Shown here: one piece after another, positions 27,759 through 35,019 of the stretch
Numbering within the stretch: position 1 is the stretch's first letter
Layout of the letters: every line of letters starts with the position of its first letter
Assembly (NCBI RefSeq): GCF_006782915.1
Contig: NZ_VCNP01000025.1
Span: 124,001-188,000 of the forward strand
Source: Streptomyces calvus
GTDB lineage: Bacteria > Actinomycetota > Actinomycetes > Streptomycetales > Streptomycetaceae
Direction: 5' to 3'
DNA: 64,000 bases
Made by a program: the position numbers and the translations under genes
Notes under the pieces: generated by a model
Databases searched by the model: none
What the model saw: the letters and a program-made list of their open reading frames with translations, nothing else
What the model was told of the DNA's origin: nothing

Positions 27759-28769
27759 ATGCGCCGCTACGGCAAGCACACCGACGAGGACGACATCCGC
27801 TCCCGCCCCAACCGCAAGGGCAACCGGCCGCGCACCCACATCCGGCCCAAGCACGAGGACGCCGCCGAGGGCCTGGTCCTCACCGTCGACCGGGGCCGGC
27901 TGACCTGCCTCGTCGAGGACCGCGTCGTGATGGCGATGAAGGCCCGGGAGCTGGGCCGCAAGGCGGCGGTGGTCGGTGACCGGGTGGCCATCGTCGGCGA
28001 CCTGTCGGGGGACAAGGACACGCTCGCGCGGATCGTGCGGATCGAGGAGCGCGCGTCGGTGCTGCGCCGCACCGCGGACGACGACGACCCCTACGAGCGG
28101 GTCGTCGTCGCCAACGCCGACCAGCTGGCCGTCGTCACCGCGCTCGCCGACCCCGAACCCCGGCCCCGGCTGATCGACCGCTGCCTGGTCGCCGCGTACG
28201 ACGGGGGTCTGACCCCGCTGCTGGTGCTGACCAAGTCGGATCTCGCGCCGCCGGACAAGCTGCTGGAGCTCTACGGCGACCTCGACATCCCCTACGTCGT
28301 CACCAGCCGGGCCGAACTGGAGGACGGCGGCGCGGCGGACCGGGTGCGCGAGCACCTTCAGGGGCGGATCACGGCGTTCGTGGGGCACTCCGGGGTCGGC
28401 AAGACGACGCTGGTGAACGCGCTGGTGCCGGAGGAACGGCGGCGTACGACCGGGCATGTCAACGCGGTGACCGGGCGGGGGCGGCACACGACGACCTCCG
28501 CGCTGGCGCTGCCGCTGTCGGGCGCGGACGGCTGGGTGATCGACACCCCGGGTGTGCGGTCGTTCGGGCTCGCCCATGTCGACCCGTCCCGGGTCATCCA
28601 CGCCTTCCCCGACCTGGAGACGGGCACGCAGGGCTGTCCGCGCGCGTGCAGCCACGACGAGCCGGACTGCGCCCTGGACGCCTGGGTGGCCGACGGCCAC
28701 GCCGACCCGGCGCGGCTGTACTCGCTGCGCCGGCTGCTCGCGACGCGGGAGCGCACGGACGGCGACTGA
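27759..28769 (+). CDS. rsgA: Small-ribosomal-subunit biogenesis GTPase RsgA
   Basis: A 336-aa circularly permuted GTPase that checks 30S subunit maturation. An OB-like N-terminal domain is followed by the motifs in permuted order: TKSD (G4, ~residue 155), GHSGVGKTTL (G1, ~209), DTPGVRSFG (G3, ~265), then a zinc site with CPRACSHDEPDC. The N-terminus has a basic tail (RSRPNRKGNRPRTHIRPK). It is coupled to aroA as in M. tuberculosis (Rv3227-Rv3228). The stop codon region is part of a 23-bp tandem duplication. Confidence 0.93.
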   Translation: MRRYGKHTDEDDIRSRPNRKGNRPRTHIRPKHEDAAEGLVLTVDRGRLTCLVEDRVVMAMKARELGRKAAVVGDRVAIVGDLSGDKDTLARIVRIEERASVLRRTADDDDPYERVVVANADQLAVVTALADPEPRPRLIDRCLVAAYDGGLTPLLVLTKSDLAPPDKLLELYGDLDIPYVVTSRAELEDGGAADRVREHLQGRITAFVGHSGVGKTTLVNALVPEERRRTTGHVNAVTGRGRHTTTSALALPLSGADGWVIDTPGVRSFGLAHVDPSRVIHAFPDLETGTQGCPRACSHDEPDCALDAWVADGHADPARLYSLRRLLATRERTDGD

Positions 28770-28801
28770 CCTTCGCGTCCGGAGGCGACTGACCTTCGCG
28801 T
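28761..28801. repeat. 23-bp-period tandem duplication across the rsgA stop codon
   Basis: GGCGACTGACCTTCGCGT occurs at 28761-28778 and again at 28784-28801. Each copy includes the stop codon context (GGCGACTGA). Confidence 0.9.
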
Positions 28802-28911
28802 TGTTTGTCCGGGCGCGGGGACGGTAAGTGCATAATCGCACCGAGCCGGACCCGAACCTGCCGAACCCGGCGAAGCGGTCACTGTACGTGGGGCATGCGG
28901 GAGGACGACAC

Positions 28912-29235
28912 ATGGCGTGGCTGCTGGTCGTGGTGGCGGGATTGCTGGAGACGGGCTTCGCCGTGTGCCTGAAGCTGTCGCACGGGTTCACGCGGTTGTG
29001 GCCGACCATCGCGTTCTGTGTGTTCGCGCTGGGCAGTTTCGGGCTGCTGACCCTGTCGCTGAAGAAGCTGGACGTGGGCCCGGCGTACGCGGTGTGGACG
29101 GGCATCGGCGCGGCGGGGACGGCCATCTACGGGATGGTGTTCCTCGGTGACCTGGTCTCCACCCTGAAGATCGTGTCGATCACCCTGGTGATCGTCGGGG
29201 TGATCGGCCTGCAGCTGTCGGGGTCCGCGCACTGA
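28912..29235 (+). CDS. Small multidrug resistance (SMR) family transporter
   Basis: A 107-aa protein with four transmembrane helices. The essential proton/substrate glutamate is E13 in GLLETG, and the fourth-helix ITLVIVGVIGLQL ending is typical. It could be a quaternary-ammonium pump or a guanidinium exporter (SugE/Gdx group); the WxxIG-type loop YAVWTGIGAAGTA fits the family but does not separate the two. The ATG follows GGGAGGACGAC. A CATAAT at 28831-28836 could be its -10. The TetR gene behind it is convergent and may be its regulator. Confidence 0.9.
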   Translation: MAWLLVVVAGLLETGFAVCLKLSHGFTRLWPTIAFCVFALGSFGLLTLSLKKLDVGPAYAVWTGIGAAGTAIYGMVFLGDLVSTLKIVSITLVIVGVIGLQLSGSAH

Positions 29236-29242
29236 GCGGGCG

Positions 29243-29857
29243 CTACGGCACCGCCGGTGTCCGGCACAGGGCGCCGCGGACCAGGTCGGCGACGCGGCCG
29301 TCGGCCGGTGGGGCGGCGACGCAGGACAGGGCGAGGCGGACCGCGAGTTCACAGGACCGGGCCAGCTCCGCGGTGTCGGCCCGGGGAACGCCGGGGCCGG
29401 CCAGGACGGCGACGGCACGGTCGCGGACGAGGGCGACGAAGTCGGTGGGCGAGGGCAGCGGGCCGTCCGCGCGGCGCTGCGCGGGCACGGCGGAGGCGGA
29501 CGGCGCGGCCGTGCGCGCCGGGGCGGGCAGGCGCTCGCTCCAGCAGCCGGTGAGCAGGGCGCGTACCAGGGCGTTGTCGCGGGCGGTGGCGGCGGTCCAC
29601 TCGGCGGCCGCGGTCAGCCGGTCCCGCGGGTCGGTGGGGCCGGTGAGCGCGCGGTCGACGCCGGCGAGGTAGCCGTCGGCCTCCCTGCGCACGAGGGCCC
29701 TGGCGAGGCCGTCCTTGCTGCCGAACTCGTTGTAGAGCGTCTGCCGGGAGACCCCGGCCGCGGCGGCGACGTCCACCATCCGCACCGTCGGCCAGGGGCG
29801 GCGGGCGAGCGCCGTCCAGGCGGCGTCCAGCAGGGATTCCCGCGCTGCAGGCATCAT
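29243..29857 (-). CDS. TetR-family transcriptional regulator
   Basis: A 204-aa regulator. The helix-turn-helix reads TVRMVDVAAAAGVSRQTLYNEFGSKDGLARALV (blocks VDVAAAAGVSRQTLYNEFGSK) in the first 60 residues, with the TetR recognition helix intact. The C-terminal domain is alanine-rich and helical. It ends 7 bp from the SMR gene end on the opposite strand, and starts 119 bp before hisN, which is divergent. Candidate target: the SMR pump. Ligand unknown. Confidence 0.86.
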   Translation of the reverse strand: MMPAARESLLDAAWTALARRPWPTVRMVDVAAAAGVSRQTLYNEFGSKDGLARALVRREADGYLAGVDRALTGPTDPRDRLTAAAEWTAATARDNALVRALLTGCWSERLPAPARTAAPSASAVPAQRRADGPLPSPTDFVALVRDRAVAVLAGPGVPRADTAELARSCELAVRLALSCVAAPPADGRVADLVRGALCRTPAVP

Positions 29858-29976
29858 CGCCTCCCTCGGGGCGAGCGGTCGGCCCCGCGGTTCAGATTTG
29901 ATGCGCCGCTCAGGGCTGTCAAGGGTTCCGGGCCCCCGGTGGCCCCGCGGCGACCTCGGCAGATACGGTTCGTTGC

Positions 29977-30777
29977 ATGCCCGACTACCTCGACGACCTG
30001 CGTCTCGCCCACGTCCTCGCGGACGCCGCCGACGCCGCGACGATGGACCGGTTCAAGGCCCTCGACCTCAAGGTGGAGACCAAACCGGACATGACGCCGG
30101 TGAGTGAGGCGGACAAGGCCGCCGAAGAGCTCATCCGCGGCCACCTCCAGCGTGCCCGTCCCAGAGACGCGGTGCTGGGCGAGGAGTACGGGGTGGAGGG
30201 CACGGGGCCCCGCCGCTGGGTGATCGACCCGATCGACGGCACCAAGAACTACGTCCGCGGCGTCCCGGTGTGGGCCACGCTGATCGCGTTGATGGAGGCC
30301 GGCGAGGGCGGCTTCCAGCCGGTCGTCGGCGTGGTCTCGGCACCGGCGCTGGGCCGCCGCTGGTGGGCCGCGCGGGGGTACGGCGCCTTCGCCGGCCGCA
30401 GCCTGTCGTCGGCCACCCGGCTGCAGGTCTCCCGCGTCTCGGAGCTGTCCGACGCCTCCTTCGCGTACTCCTCGATCAGCGGCTGGGAGGAGCAGGGCCG
30501 GCTGGACGGGTTCCTGGATCTCACCCGCGAGGTGTGGCGCACCCGCGCGTACGGCGACTTCTGGCCGTACATGATGGTCGCCGAAGGGTCGGTCGACCTG
30601 TGTGCCGAACCGGAGCTGTCGCTCTGGGACATGGCGGCCACCGCGATCGTCGTCACGGAGGCGGGCGGCACCTTCACGGGCCTCGACGGCCGCCCGGGAC
30701 CGCACAGCGGCAACGCGGCCGCTTCGAACGGTCTGCTCCACGACGAGCTGCTGGGGTATCTCAACCAGCGTTACTGA
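29977..30777 (+). CDS. hisN: Histidinol-phosphatase, inositol-monophosphatase family
   Basis: A 266-aa magnesium-dependent phosphatase. Metal-site motifs are EEYG (~residue 69), [12 protein letters not shown] (the DPIDGT signature, ~84) and [17 protein letters not shown] near the C-terminus. Streptomyces lacks the HisB-type enzyme and uses this family for the histidinol phosphate step of histidine synthesis; the gene is the orthologue of SCO5208 and Rv3137 by similarity. The ATG at 29977 gives standard length. It stands alone, divergent from the TetR gene. Confidence 0.9.
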   Translation: MPDYLDDLRLAHVLADAADAATMDRFKALDLKVETKPDMTPVSEADKAAEELIRGHLQRARPRDAVLGEEYGVEGTGPRRWVIDPIDGTKNYVRGVPVWATLIALMEAGEGGFQPVVGVVSAPALGRRWWAARGYGAFAGRSLSSATRLQVSRVSELSDASFAYSSISGWEEQGRLDGFLDLTREVWRTRAYGDFWPYMMVAEGSVDLCAEPELSLWDMAATAIVVTEAGGTFTGLDGRPGPHSGNAAASNGLLHDELLGYLNQRY

Positions 30778-30948
30778 CCGGCACGGGTTCCGCGTGCGCG
30801 CCCCCAACGGGCCGCGCCCGCCCCCTTGTTGACCCCCGCTTTACCTGCCACTCTGAGAGTCCCCCCACTTGTGAACTTGTGAAACCGTGAACTAGCGGGC
30901 CCTCCGGCCCGCTCACCGCGCGGTTTCCGGTAGGAGGTGGCTCCATCC

Positions 30949-31485
30949 ATGCTCGTCCGTGACGCCATGAGCACCGTGGTCCTCACCATCGGCCCCGCCC
31001 ACACGCTCCGCCAGGCCGCCGCCCTGATGTCCGCCCGCCGGGTGGGCGCGGCCGTGGTCCTCGATCCCGACGGCACCGGCATCGGCATCCTCACCGAACG
31101 GGACGTCCTCAACTCGCTGGGCCTCGGCCAGGATCCGGACAGCGAGCGCGCCCACGCCCACACCACCACCGACGTCGTCTTCGCCGCTCCGTCGTGGACG
31201 CTGGAGGAGGCGGCCGCCGCCATGGCGCACGGCGGGTTCCGGCATCTGATCGTCCTCGACCGGGGCGAACCCGCCGGCGTGGTGTCGGTCCGCGACATCA
31301 TCCGCTGCTGGGCACCCCGGCGGGAGCGTGCGGGCGTGACGACACACGGCGGGCCGGCCCCCCCCGAGGGGAGCCCGGCCCGCCGTTTCGACAAGCGGTC
31401 CAGCGCTGGAATCAGCCGCGCAGGGCCTGGACCGCGGCCTCCAGCCGCTTGCCGAAGTCCTCGTCCGCCTGACGGAAGTTGTTGA
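30949..31485 (+). CDS. Two-CBS-domain protein with run-on C-terminus
   Basis: A 178-aa protein. Two CBS domains fill residues ~1-120: [16 protein letters not shown]...[13 protein letters not shown] and [16 protein letters not shown]...[10 protein letters not shown] (shown in part). They bind adenosyl compounds in many proteins. The last ~50 residues are low in structure, are encoded across the intergenic hairpin at 31346-31386, and overlap the end of the catalase gene by 74 bases on the other strand. A C8 run in that hairpin makes a frameshift or sequencing error possible, so the natural end may be earlier. AGGAGG at 30932-30937 supports the ATG at 30949. Confidence 0.78.
   Translation: MLVRDAMSTVVLTIGPAHTLRQAAALMSARRVGAAVVLDPDGTGIGILTERDVLNSLGLGQDPDSERAHAHTTTDVVFAAPSWTLEEAAAAMAHGGFRHLIVLDRGEPAGVVSVRDIIRCWAPRRERAGVTTHGGPAPPEGSPARRFDKRSSAGISRAGPGPRPPAACRSPRPPDGSC
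31346..31386. terminator. Terminator between the CBS gene and catalase
   Basis: A perfect 12-bp stem ACGGCGGGCCGG / CCGGCCCGCCGT with TTT at its right side. It lies inside the predicted 3' end of the CBS coding frame. Confidence 0.7.
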
Positions 31486-32881
31486 TCGCGCGGTCGGCGA
31501 TGTCGTCCCGCGTGACCCCCGAGATGGCGTTCGCCAGGTTCTTGACCAGGCGCTCCTTCTCGTCCTCCGACATCAGCCGGTACAGGTTGCCCGCCTGCAC
31601 GAAGTCGTTGTCCTCGGCGTGGACGGGCGTGACCGTCTCACCGGTGACACCGGTGACGGTCGTGGGCTGCCACAGCGGACGGTCCGTCTGGAACGGGCCG
31701 CCGAAGCTGTTCGGCTCGTAGTTCTTCGCGCCCTTGTGGCGGCCGTCGTAGAGGAAGCCGTCTCGGGAGTGGGTGCGCGCCTCGGTGGCGTGCGGGCGGT
31801 TCACCGGCAGGTGGTCGGCGTTGATGCCGACGCGGTAGCGGTGGGCGTCGCCGTACGCGAAGAGGCGGCCCTGGAGCATCTTGTCCGGGGAGGGACCGAT
31901 GCCCGGCACGAAGTGGGCGGGGCTGAAGATGGACTGCTCGACCTCGGCGAAGATGTTCTCCGGGTTGCGGTTGAGCTCCAGCTTGCCGAACTCGATCAGC
32001 GGGTAGTCCGCGTGCGGCCAGACCTTGGTCAGGTCGAACGGGTTGAAGCGGTACGTCGCCGCCTCCGCCGCCGGCATCACCTGGACGTAGACGGTCCAGG
32101 ACGGGAACTCGCCGCGCTCGATGGCCTCGCGCAGGTCCCGCTGGTGCGAGTCGGGGTCCTTGCCCGCGAGGATCTCGGCCTCCTCGGCGGTCAGGTTCTT
32201 GATGCCCTGGTCCGTCTTGAAGTGGTACTTGACCCAGAAGGCCTCGCCGGCCTCGTTGTTCCACTGGAAGGTGTGCGAGCCGAAGCCGTCCATGTGGCGG
32301 TAGGACGCCGGGATGCCGCGGTCACCGAACAGCCAGGTCACCTGGTGCGTCGACTCGGGCGACAGGCCCCAGAAGTCGAAGACGTTGTCCGCCTCCTGCG
32401 AGCCGGTGTACGGGTCGCGCTTCTGGGTGTGGATGAAGTCGGGGAACTTGATGGCGTCCCGGATGAAGAACACCGGGGTGTTGTTGCCGACGAGGTCGTA
32501 GTTGCCCTCCTCGGTGTAGAACTTCACCGCGAAACCGCGCGGGTCGCGCACGGCGTCCGCGGCGCCCAGGTTGCCCGCCACCGTCGAGAAGCGCAGGAAG
32601 ACCTCGGTCTCCTTGCCGATCTCGGAGAGGAACTTGGCCCTGGTGTAGCGGGTGACGTCGGCGGTGACCGTGAAGGTGCCGTAGGCACCCGCGCCACGGG
32701 CGTGCACGACACGCTCCGGGATGCGCTCGCGGTTGAAGTGGGCCAGCTTTTCGAGCAGGAGCTGGTCCTGTACGAGGACCGGGCCGCCGACGCCCGCCGT
32801 CTCGCTGTTCTGATTGTCGGCGACCGGGGCACCGGCCTCCGTGGTGAGCGGTCCCTGCGTCACGTGGTCCTCCTGCGTCAT
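31412..32881 (-). CDS. katA: Monofunctional heme catalase
   Basis: A 489-aa small-subunit clade catalase decomposing hydrogen peroxide. The distal histidine is H60 in [16 protein letters not shown], the distal asparagine lies in [15 protein letters not shown], and the heme tyrosine in [12 protein letters not shown]. The ATG at 32881 with AGGA upstream is preferred over an in-frame start 18 codons earlier that runs into the operator region. It is divergent from catR, as in S. coelicolor catA-catR, with a Fur-type box between them, so peroxide induction through CatR is expected. Confidence 0.96.
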   Translation of the reverse strand: MTQEDHVTQGPLTTEAGAPVADNQNSETAGVGGPVLVQDQLLLEKLAHFNRERIPERVVHARGAGAYGTFTVTADVTRYTRAKFLSEIGKETEVFLRFSTVAGNLGAADAVRDPRGFAVKFYTEEGNYDLVGNNTPVFFIRDAIKFPDFIHTQKRDPYTGSQEADNVFDFWGLSPESTHQVTWLFGDRGIPASYRHMDGFGSHTFQWNNEAGEAFWVKYHFKTDQGIKNLTAEEAEILAGKDPDSHQRDLREAIERGEFPSWTVYVQVMPAAEAATYRFNPFDLTKVWPHADYPLIEFGKLELNRNPENIFAEVEQSIFSPAHFVPGIGPSPDKMLQGRLFAYGDAHRYRVGINADHLPVNRPHATEARTHSRDGFLYDGRHKGAKNYEPNSFGGPFQTDRPLWQPTTVTGVTGETVTPVHAEDNDFVQAGNLYRLMSEDEKERLVKNLANAISGVTRDDIADRAINNFRQADEDFGKRLEAAVQALRG

Positions 32882-32927
32882 TACTGCCCAATCCTGTCCC
32901 TTGGCTAAAGACAGGCTCGATCCTACA

Positions 32928-32942
32928 ATGGACAATGTCTAA
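32928..32942. promoter_or_regulatory. PerR/CatR-type operator in the katA-catR region
   Basis: ATGGACAATGTCTAA is a 7-1-7 inverted repeat (TTAGACA-T-TGTCCAT on the other strand), the Fur/PerR box layout. It lies 47 bp upstream of katA. Confidence 0.72.
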
Positions 32943-33007
32943 GTCAAGTAAAGCTCCAAAGTCACACCCATTCGGGACCTGGTCCCCCTGCTGTTAGGCT
33001 GGTGCCT

Positions 33008-33424
33008 ATGAGTGACCTTCTGGAACGGCTCCGCGGACGCGGATGGCGGATGACGGCGCAGCGCCGTGTCGTGGCCGAGGTCCTCGACGGCGAACACGTC
33101 CACCTGACGGCCGACGAGGTGCACGCCAGGGCTGTCGCCAAGCTGCCCGAGATCTCCCGGGCGACCGTCTACAACACCCTCGGCGAGCTGGTCTCGCTCG
33201 GTGAGGTGCTGGAGGTCGCCACGGACAAGCGGGCCAAGCGATACGACCCCAACGCCCACCGTCCGCACCACCACCTGGTGTGCGCGCGGTGCGGCTCGAT
33301 CCGCGACGTCCACCCGACCGGCAATCCGCTGGCCGACCTTCCCGACTCGGAGCGGTTCGGTTTCACCGTCTCCGACGTCGAGGTGACGTACCGCGGCCTC
33401 TGCCCGAACTGCGCGGGGTCCTAG
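33008..33424 (+). CDS. catR: Fur-family peroxide regulator CatR
   Basis: A 138-aa Fur/PerR protein. The winged helix (RMTAQRRVVAEVL, ISRATVYNTLGELV) is followed by the metal-binding RPHHHLVCARCG block and a second CPNC pair, giving the two zinc C-x2-C motifs. It is expected to repress katA with metal bound and to release on peroxide oxidation. The ATG at 33008 is preferred to a GTG two codons earlier. Its TAG stop (33422-33424) lies inside the 4-bp target duplicated by the adjacent IS element; the coding sequence is undamaged but its 3' untranslated region is replaced. Confidence 0.93.
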   Translation: MSDLLERLRGRGWRMTAQRRVVAEVLDGEHVHLTADEVHARAVAKLPEISRATVYNTLGELVSLGEVLEVATDKRAKRYDPNAHRPHHHLVCARCGSIRDVHPTGNPLADLPDSERFGFTVSDVEVTYRGLCPNCAGS

Positions 33425-34416
33425 GTGTATCGACCCGCAGCGTTGTTCACGCGGCTGATGGGTGGCTGGCCGCCGAGTGCGGTGTGGCAGCGGTGGTGGT
33501 TGTAGGTGTGGAGGAAGTCTGCCAGGGCGTCGGTGCGTTCGGTGTTGCTGGTGTAGGGCCGCAGGTAGGCCCATTCGTCGAGCAGGGTGCGGTTGAAGCG
33601 CTCGACCTTGCCATTGGTCTGCGGCCGGTAGGCGCGAGTGAGCTTGCCGGCCGCATCCAGGTCGGCCAGGGCCTGCTGCCAGGCGAGGCTTTTGCGGTAA
33701 GGCCAGGCGTTGTCGGTCAGGACCCGCTCGATGCGGTCGATGCCCGACGCTGCGAAGAAGGCGGCGGCCCGGCGCAGAAAGGCCGCGCAGGTGGCGGCTT
33801 TCTCATCCGGGTGGACCTCGCTGTAGGCGAGGCGGCTGTGGTCGTCGACCGCGGAGTGGATGAAGTCGAAGCCCATGCCGTTGCGTGTGGCGCGGCCGGC
33901 CTGGCGGCCCAGGACCCTGGGGCCGCCGCCGTCGGGGATGCGGCCGAGCTTCTTGACGTCCACGTGGACCAGCTCGCCGGGGCGGTCGCGTTCGTAGCGT
34001 CGGATGACCTGGCCGGTGGGCCGGTCCAGGAAGGACAGGCGGTTCAGGCCGTGACGGACCAGGACGCGGTGCACGGTCGAGGCCGGCAGGCCCAGGATCG
34101 GACCGATGCGGGCCGGGCCGAGCTTGCGGTCCTGGCGAAGACGGCACACGCGGGCCCCGATCGCCCCCGCCGTGCGGTGCGGTGTCGTGCGCGGACGGCT
34201 GGACCGGTCGTGCAGTCCCTTCTCGCCTTCGGCCCGCCAGCGACGCACCCACTTGTGAGCGGTGACGCGGGAGATGCCCATCTCGGCGGCAACATGGGCG
34301 ACAGGGCGTCCGGTGCGGACACGTTCAACCAGCAGCCGCCTGCCGTGAAAGGTCAGCCGGGCATTACGGTGGGACACGAAGGCCTCCGTGCGGTGAAGAT
34401 TCGACACCTCCACCAC
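33421..34416 (-). CDS. IS481-family transposase (DDE)
   Basis: A 331-aa transposase. The N-terminus has a helix-turn-helix (PVAHVAAEMGISRVTAHKWVRRW) and a second DNA-binding segment. The rve-type catalytic core shows VHVDVKKLG (first D), VLTDNAWPY (second D) and NGKVERFNRTL (E), with the usual C-terminal HTALGGQPP motif. The frame is intact, so the element is potentially active. Its TAG stop (33423-33421) is contributed by the target sequence CTAG, not by the element. A GTG at 34377 is an alternative start. Confidence 0.93.
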   Translation of the reverse strand: MVEVSNLHRTEAFVSHRNARLTFHGRRLLVERVRTGRPVAHVAAEMGISRVTAHKWVRRWRAEGEKGLHDRSSRPRTTPHRTAGAIGARVCRLRQDRKLGPARIGPILGLPASTVHRVLVRHGLNRLSFLDRPTGQVIRRYERDRPGELVHVDVKKLGRIPDGGGPRVLGRQAGRATRNGMGFDFIHSAVDDHSRLAYSEVHPDEKAATCAAFLRRAAAFFAASGIDRIERVLTDNAWPYRKSLAWQQALADLDAAGKLTRAYRPQTNGKVERFNRTLLDEWAYLRPYTSNTERTDALADFLHTYNHHRCHTALGGQPPISRVNNAAGRYT

Positions 34417-34478
34417 ACACAGAGGCCTTCGCCATGATCAAGCCCGGCCAGCGTTAACAACGCTCGTGATCAATACAC
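33425..34478. mobile_element. IS481-family insertion sequence, 1054 bp, inserted at the catR stop codon
   Basis: The ends are imperfect inverted repeats: GTGTATCGACCCGCAGCGTTGTT on the left (positions 33425-33447, given here in two parts as GTGTATCGACCC and GCAGCGTTGTT) and its counterpart GTGTATTGATCA-CGAGCGTTGTT read from 34478 inward, with 18 of 23 bases matching. CTAG flanks both sides (33421-33424 and 34479-34482) as a 4-bp target duplication. It carries one intact transposase gene on the minus strand. It separates catR from its terminator. Confidence 0.93.
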
Positions 34479-34482
34479 CTAG

Positions 34483-34664
34483 GGCCTGTCGTTTGGATCA
34501 TGTCGGTTTCGCGGGGCGTGGCACGCACATCTGCAGCGTTGTCGTCGGTTGTCGACGCTCCGCGTCGCCGCCCTCCTCCGCCTTGCAGCTGCACGCACCA
34601 CGCCCCGCTCGGGTGGGCTGAGAAGCGCTGCGTCTCCCAGCCGACCTGATCCAAACGACAGACC
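34483..34664. mobile_element. 182-bp MITE-like element with 24-bp terminal inverted repeats
   Basis: The left end GGCCTGTCGTTTGGATCA-TGTCGG and the right end (read inward) GGTCTGTCGTTTGGATCA-GGTCGG match at 22 of 24 positions. It is bounded by CTAG on the left (34479-34482, shared with the IS) and on the right (34665-34668). No coding frame of note lies inside. The ends resemble those of IS5-type elements common in Streptomyces, so it is probably a non-autonomous derivative mobilised by such an element. Confidence 0.85.
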
Positions 34665-34673
34665 CTAGGCGCC

Positions 34674-34718
34674 ACGACGACGAGCCCCGGCACCGTGGGT
34701 GCCGGGGCTCGTCGTCGT
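34674..34718 (+). terminator. Displaced catR terminator
   Basis: A perfect 19-bp stem (ACGACGACGAGCCCCGGCA and its complement) with a 7-nt loop. Removing the two elements places it 9 bp after the catR stop, so it was most likely the catR terminator. Confidence 0.82.
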
Positions 34719-34833
34719 GCCGTGCGCGGCGCGGGCACCCGTCATGGTTCGGGCCCGCCTCCGACCGTGCGCCGGCCGGCGACGGTCGCTGGAACTGCCG
34801 TGCCCGGCCGGTAACGATCGCCGAAACGCCGAA

Positions 34834-34861
34834 GGGCCGGAACCCTTTCGGATTCCGGCCC
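34834..34861 (-). terminator. Terminator of the left initiator tRNA gene
   Basis: Stem GGGCCGGAA / TTCCGGCCC with a 10-nt loop, 11 bases beyond the tRNA 3' end in its direction of transcription. Confidence 0.7.
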
Positions 34862-34872
34862 TCGGACTGCAG

Positions 34873-34946
34873 TAGCGGGGACAGGATTTGAACCTGCGAC
34901 CTCTGGGTTATGAGCCCAGCGAGCTACCGAGCTGCTCCACCCCGCG
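34873..34946 (-). tRNA. tRNA-fMet (CAT), copy 1
   Basis: A 74-nt cloverleaf without encoded CCA. Read on the minus strand it begins CGCGGGGTGGAGCAGCTCGG, has anticodon loop CTCATAA on a stem with three G-C pairs, and T-loop GGTTCAAATCC. The mismatched 1-72 pair (C-U) and the GGG:CCC anticodon stem mark it as initiator rather than elongator. It is identical to the copy at 37059-37132. Confidence 0.93.
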
Positions 34947-35019
34947 TCGGTGAATGCAACGTTACGTCAAGGACGCGGACAGAAGCAAATCGCTTTTCCG
35001 GTGGGCGACGGAGCACGTG

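Noticed and set aside
28770..28911. Guanidine riboswitch in front of the SMR gene
   Set aside because: A short GGGGACGG is present but the paired hairpins of the mini-ykkC or other guanidine classes could not be drawn, so no riboswitch is called.
26112..29126. 1004-codon minus-strand open frame
   Set aside because: Antisense to the M50-like, aroA, rsgA and SMR genes; composition is that of an opposite-strand shadow and no motif is present.
33008..33424. catR as a pseudogene broken by the IS element
   Set aside because: The insertion is in the stop codon and the duplicated CTAG restores TAG; all residues including the last CPNC motif are intact.
34454..34738. 94-codon minus-strand frame across the MITE and the hairpin
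   Set aside because: It spans two element boundaries and a terminator, and has no ribosome site or domain.
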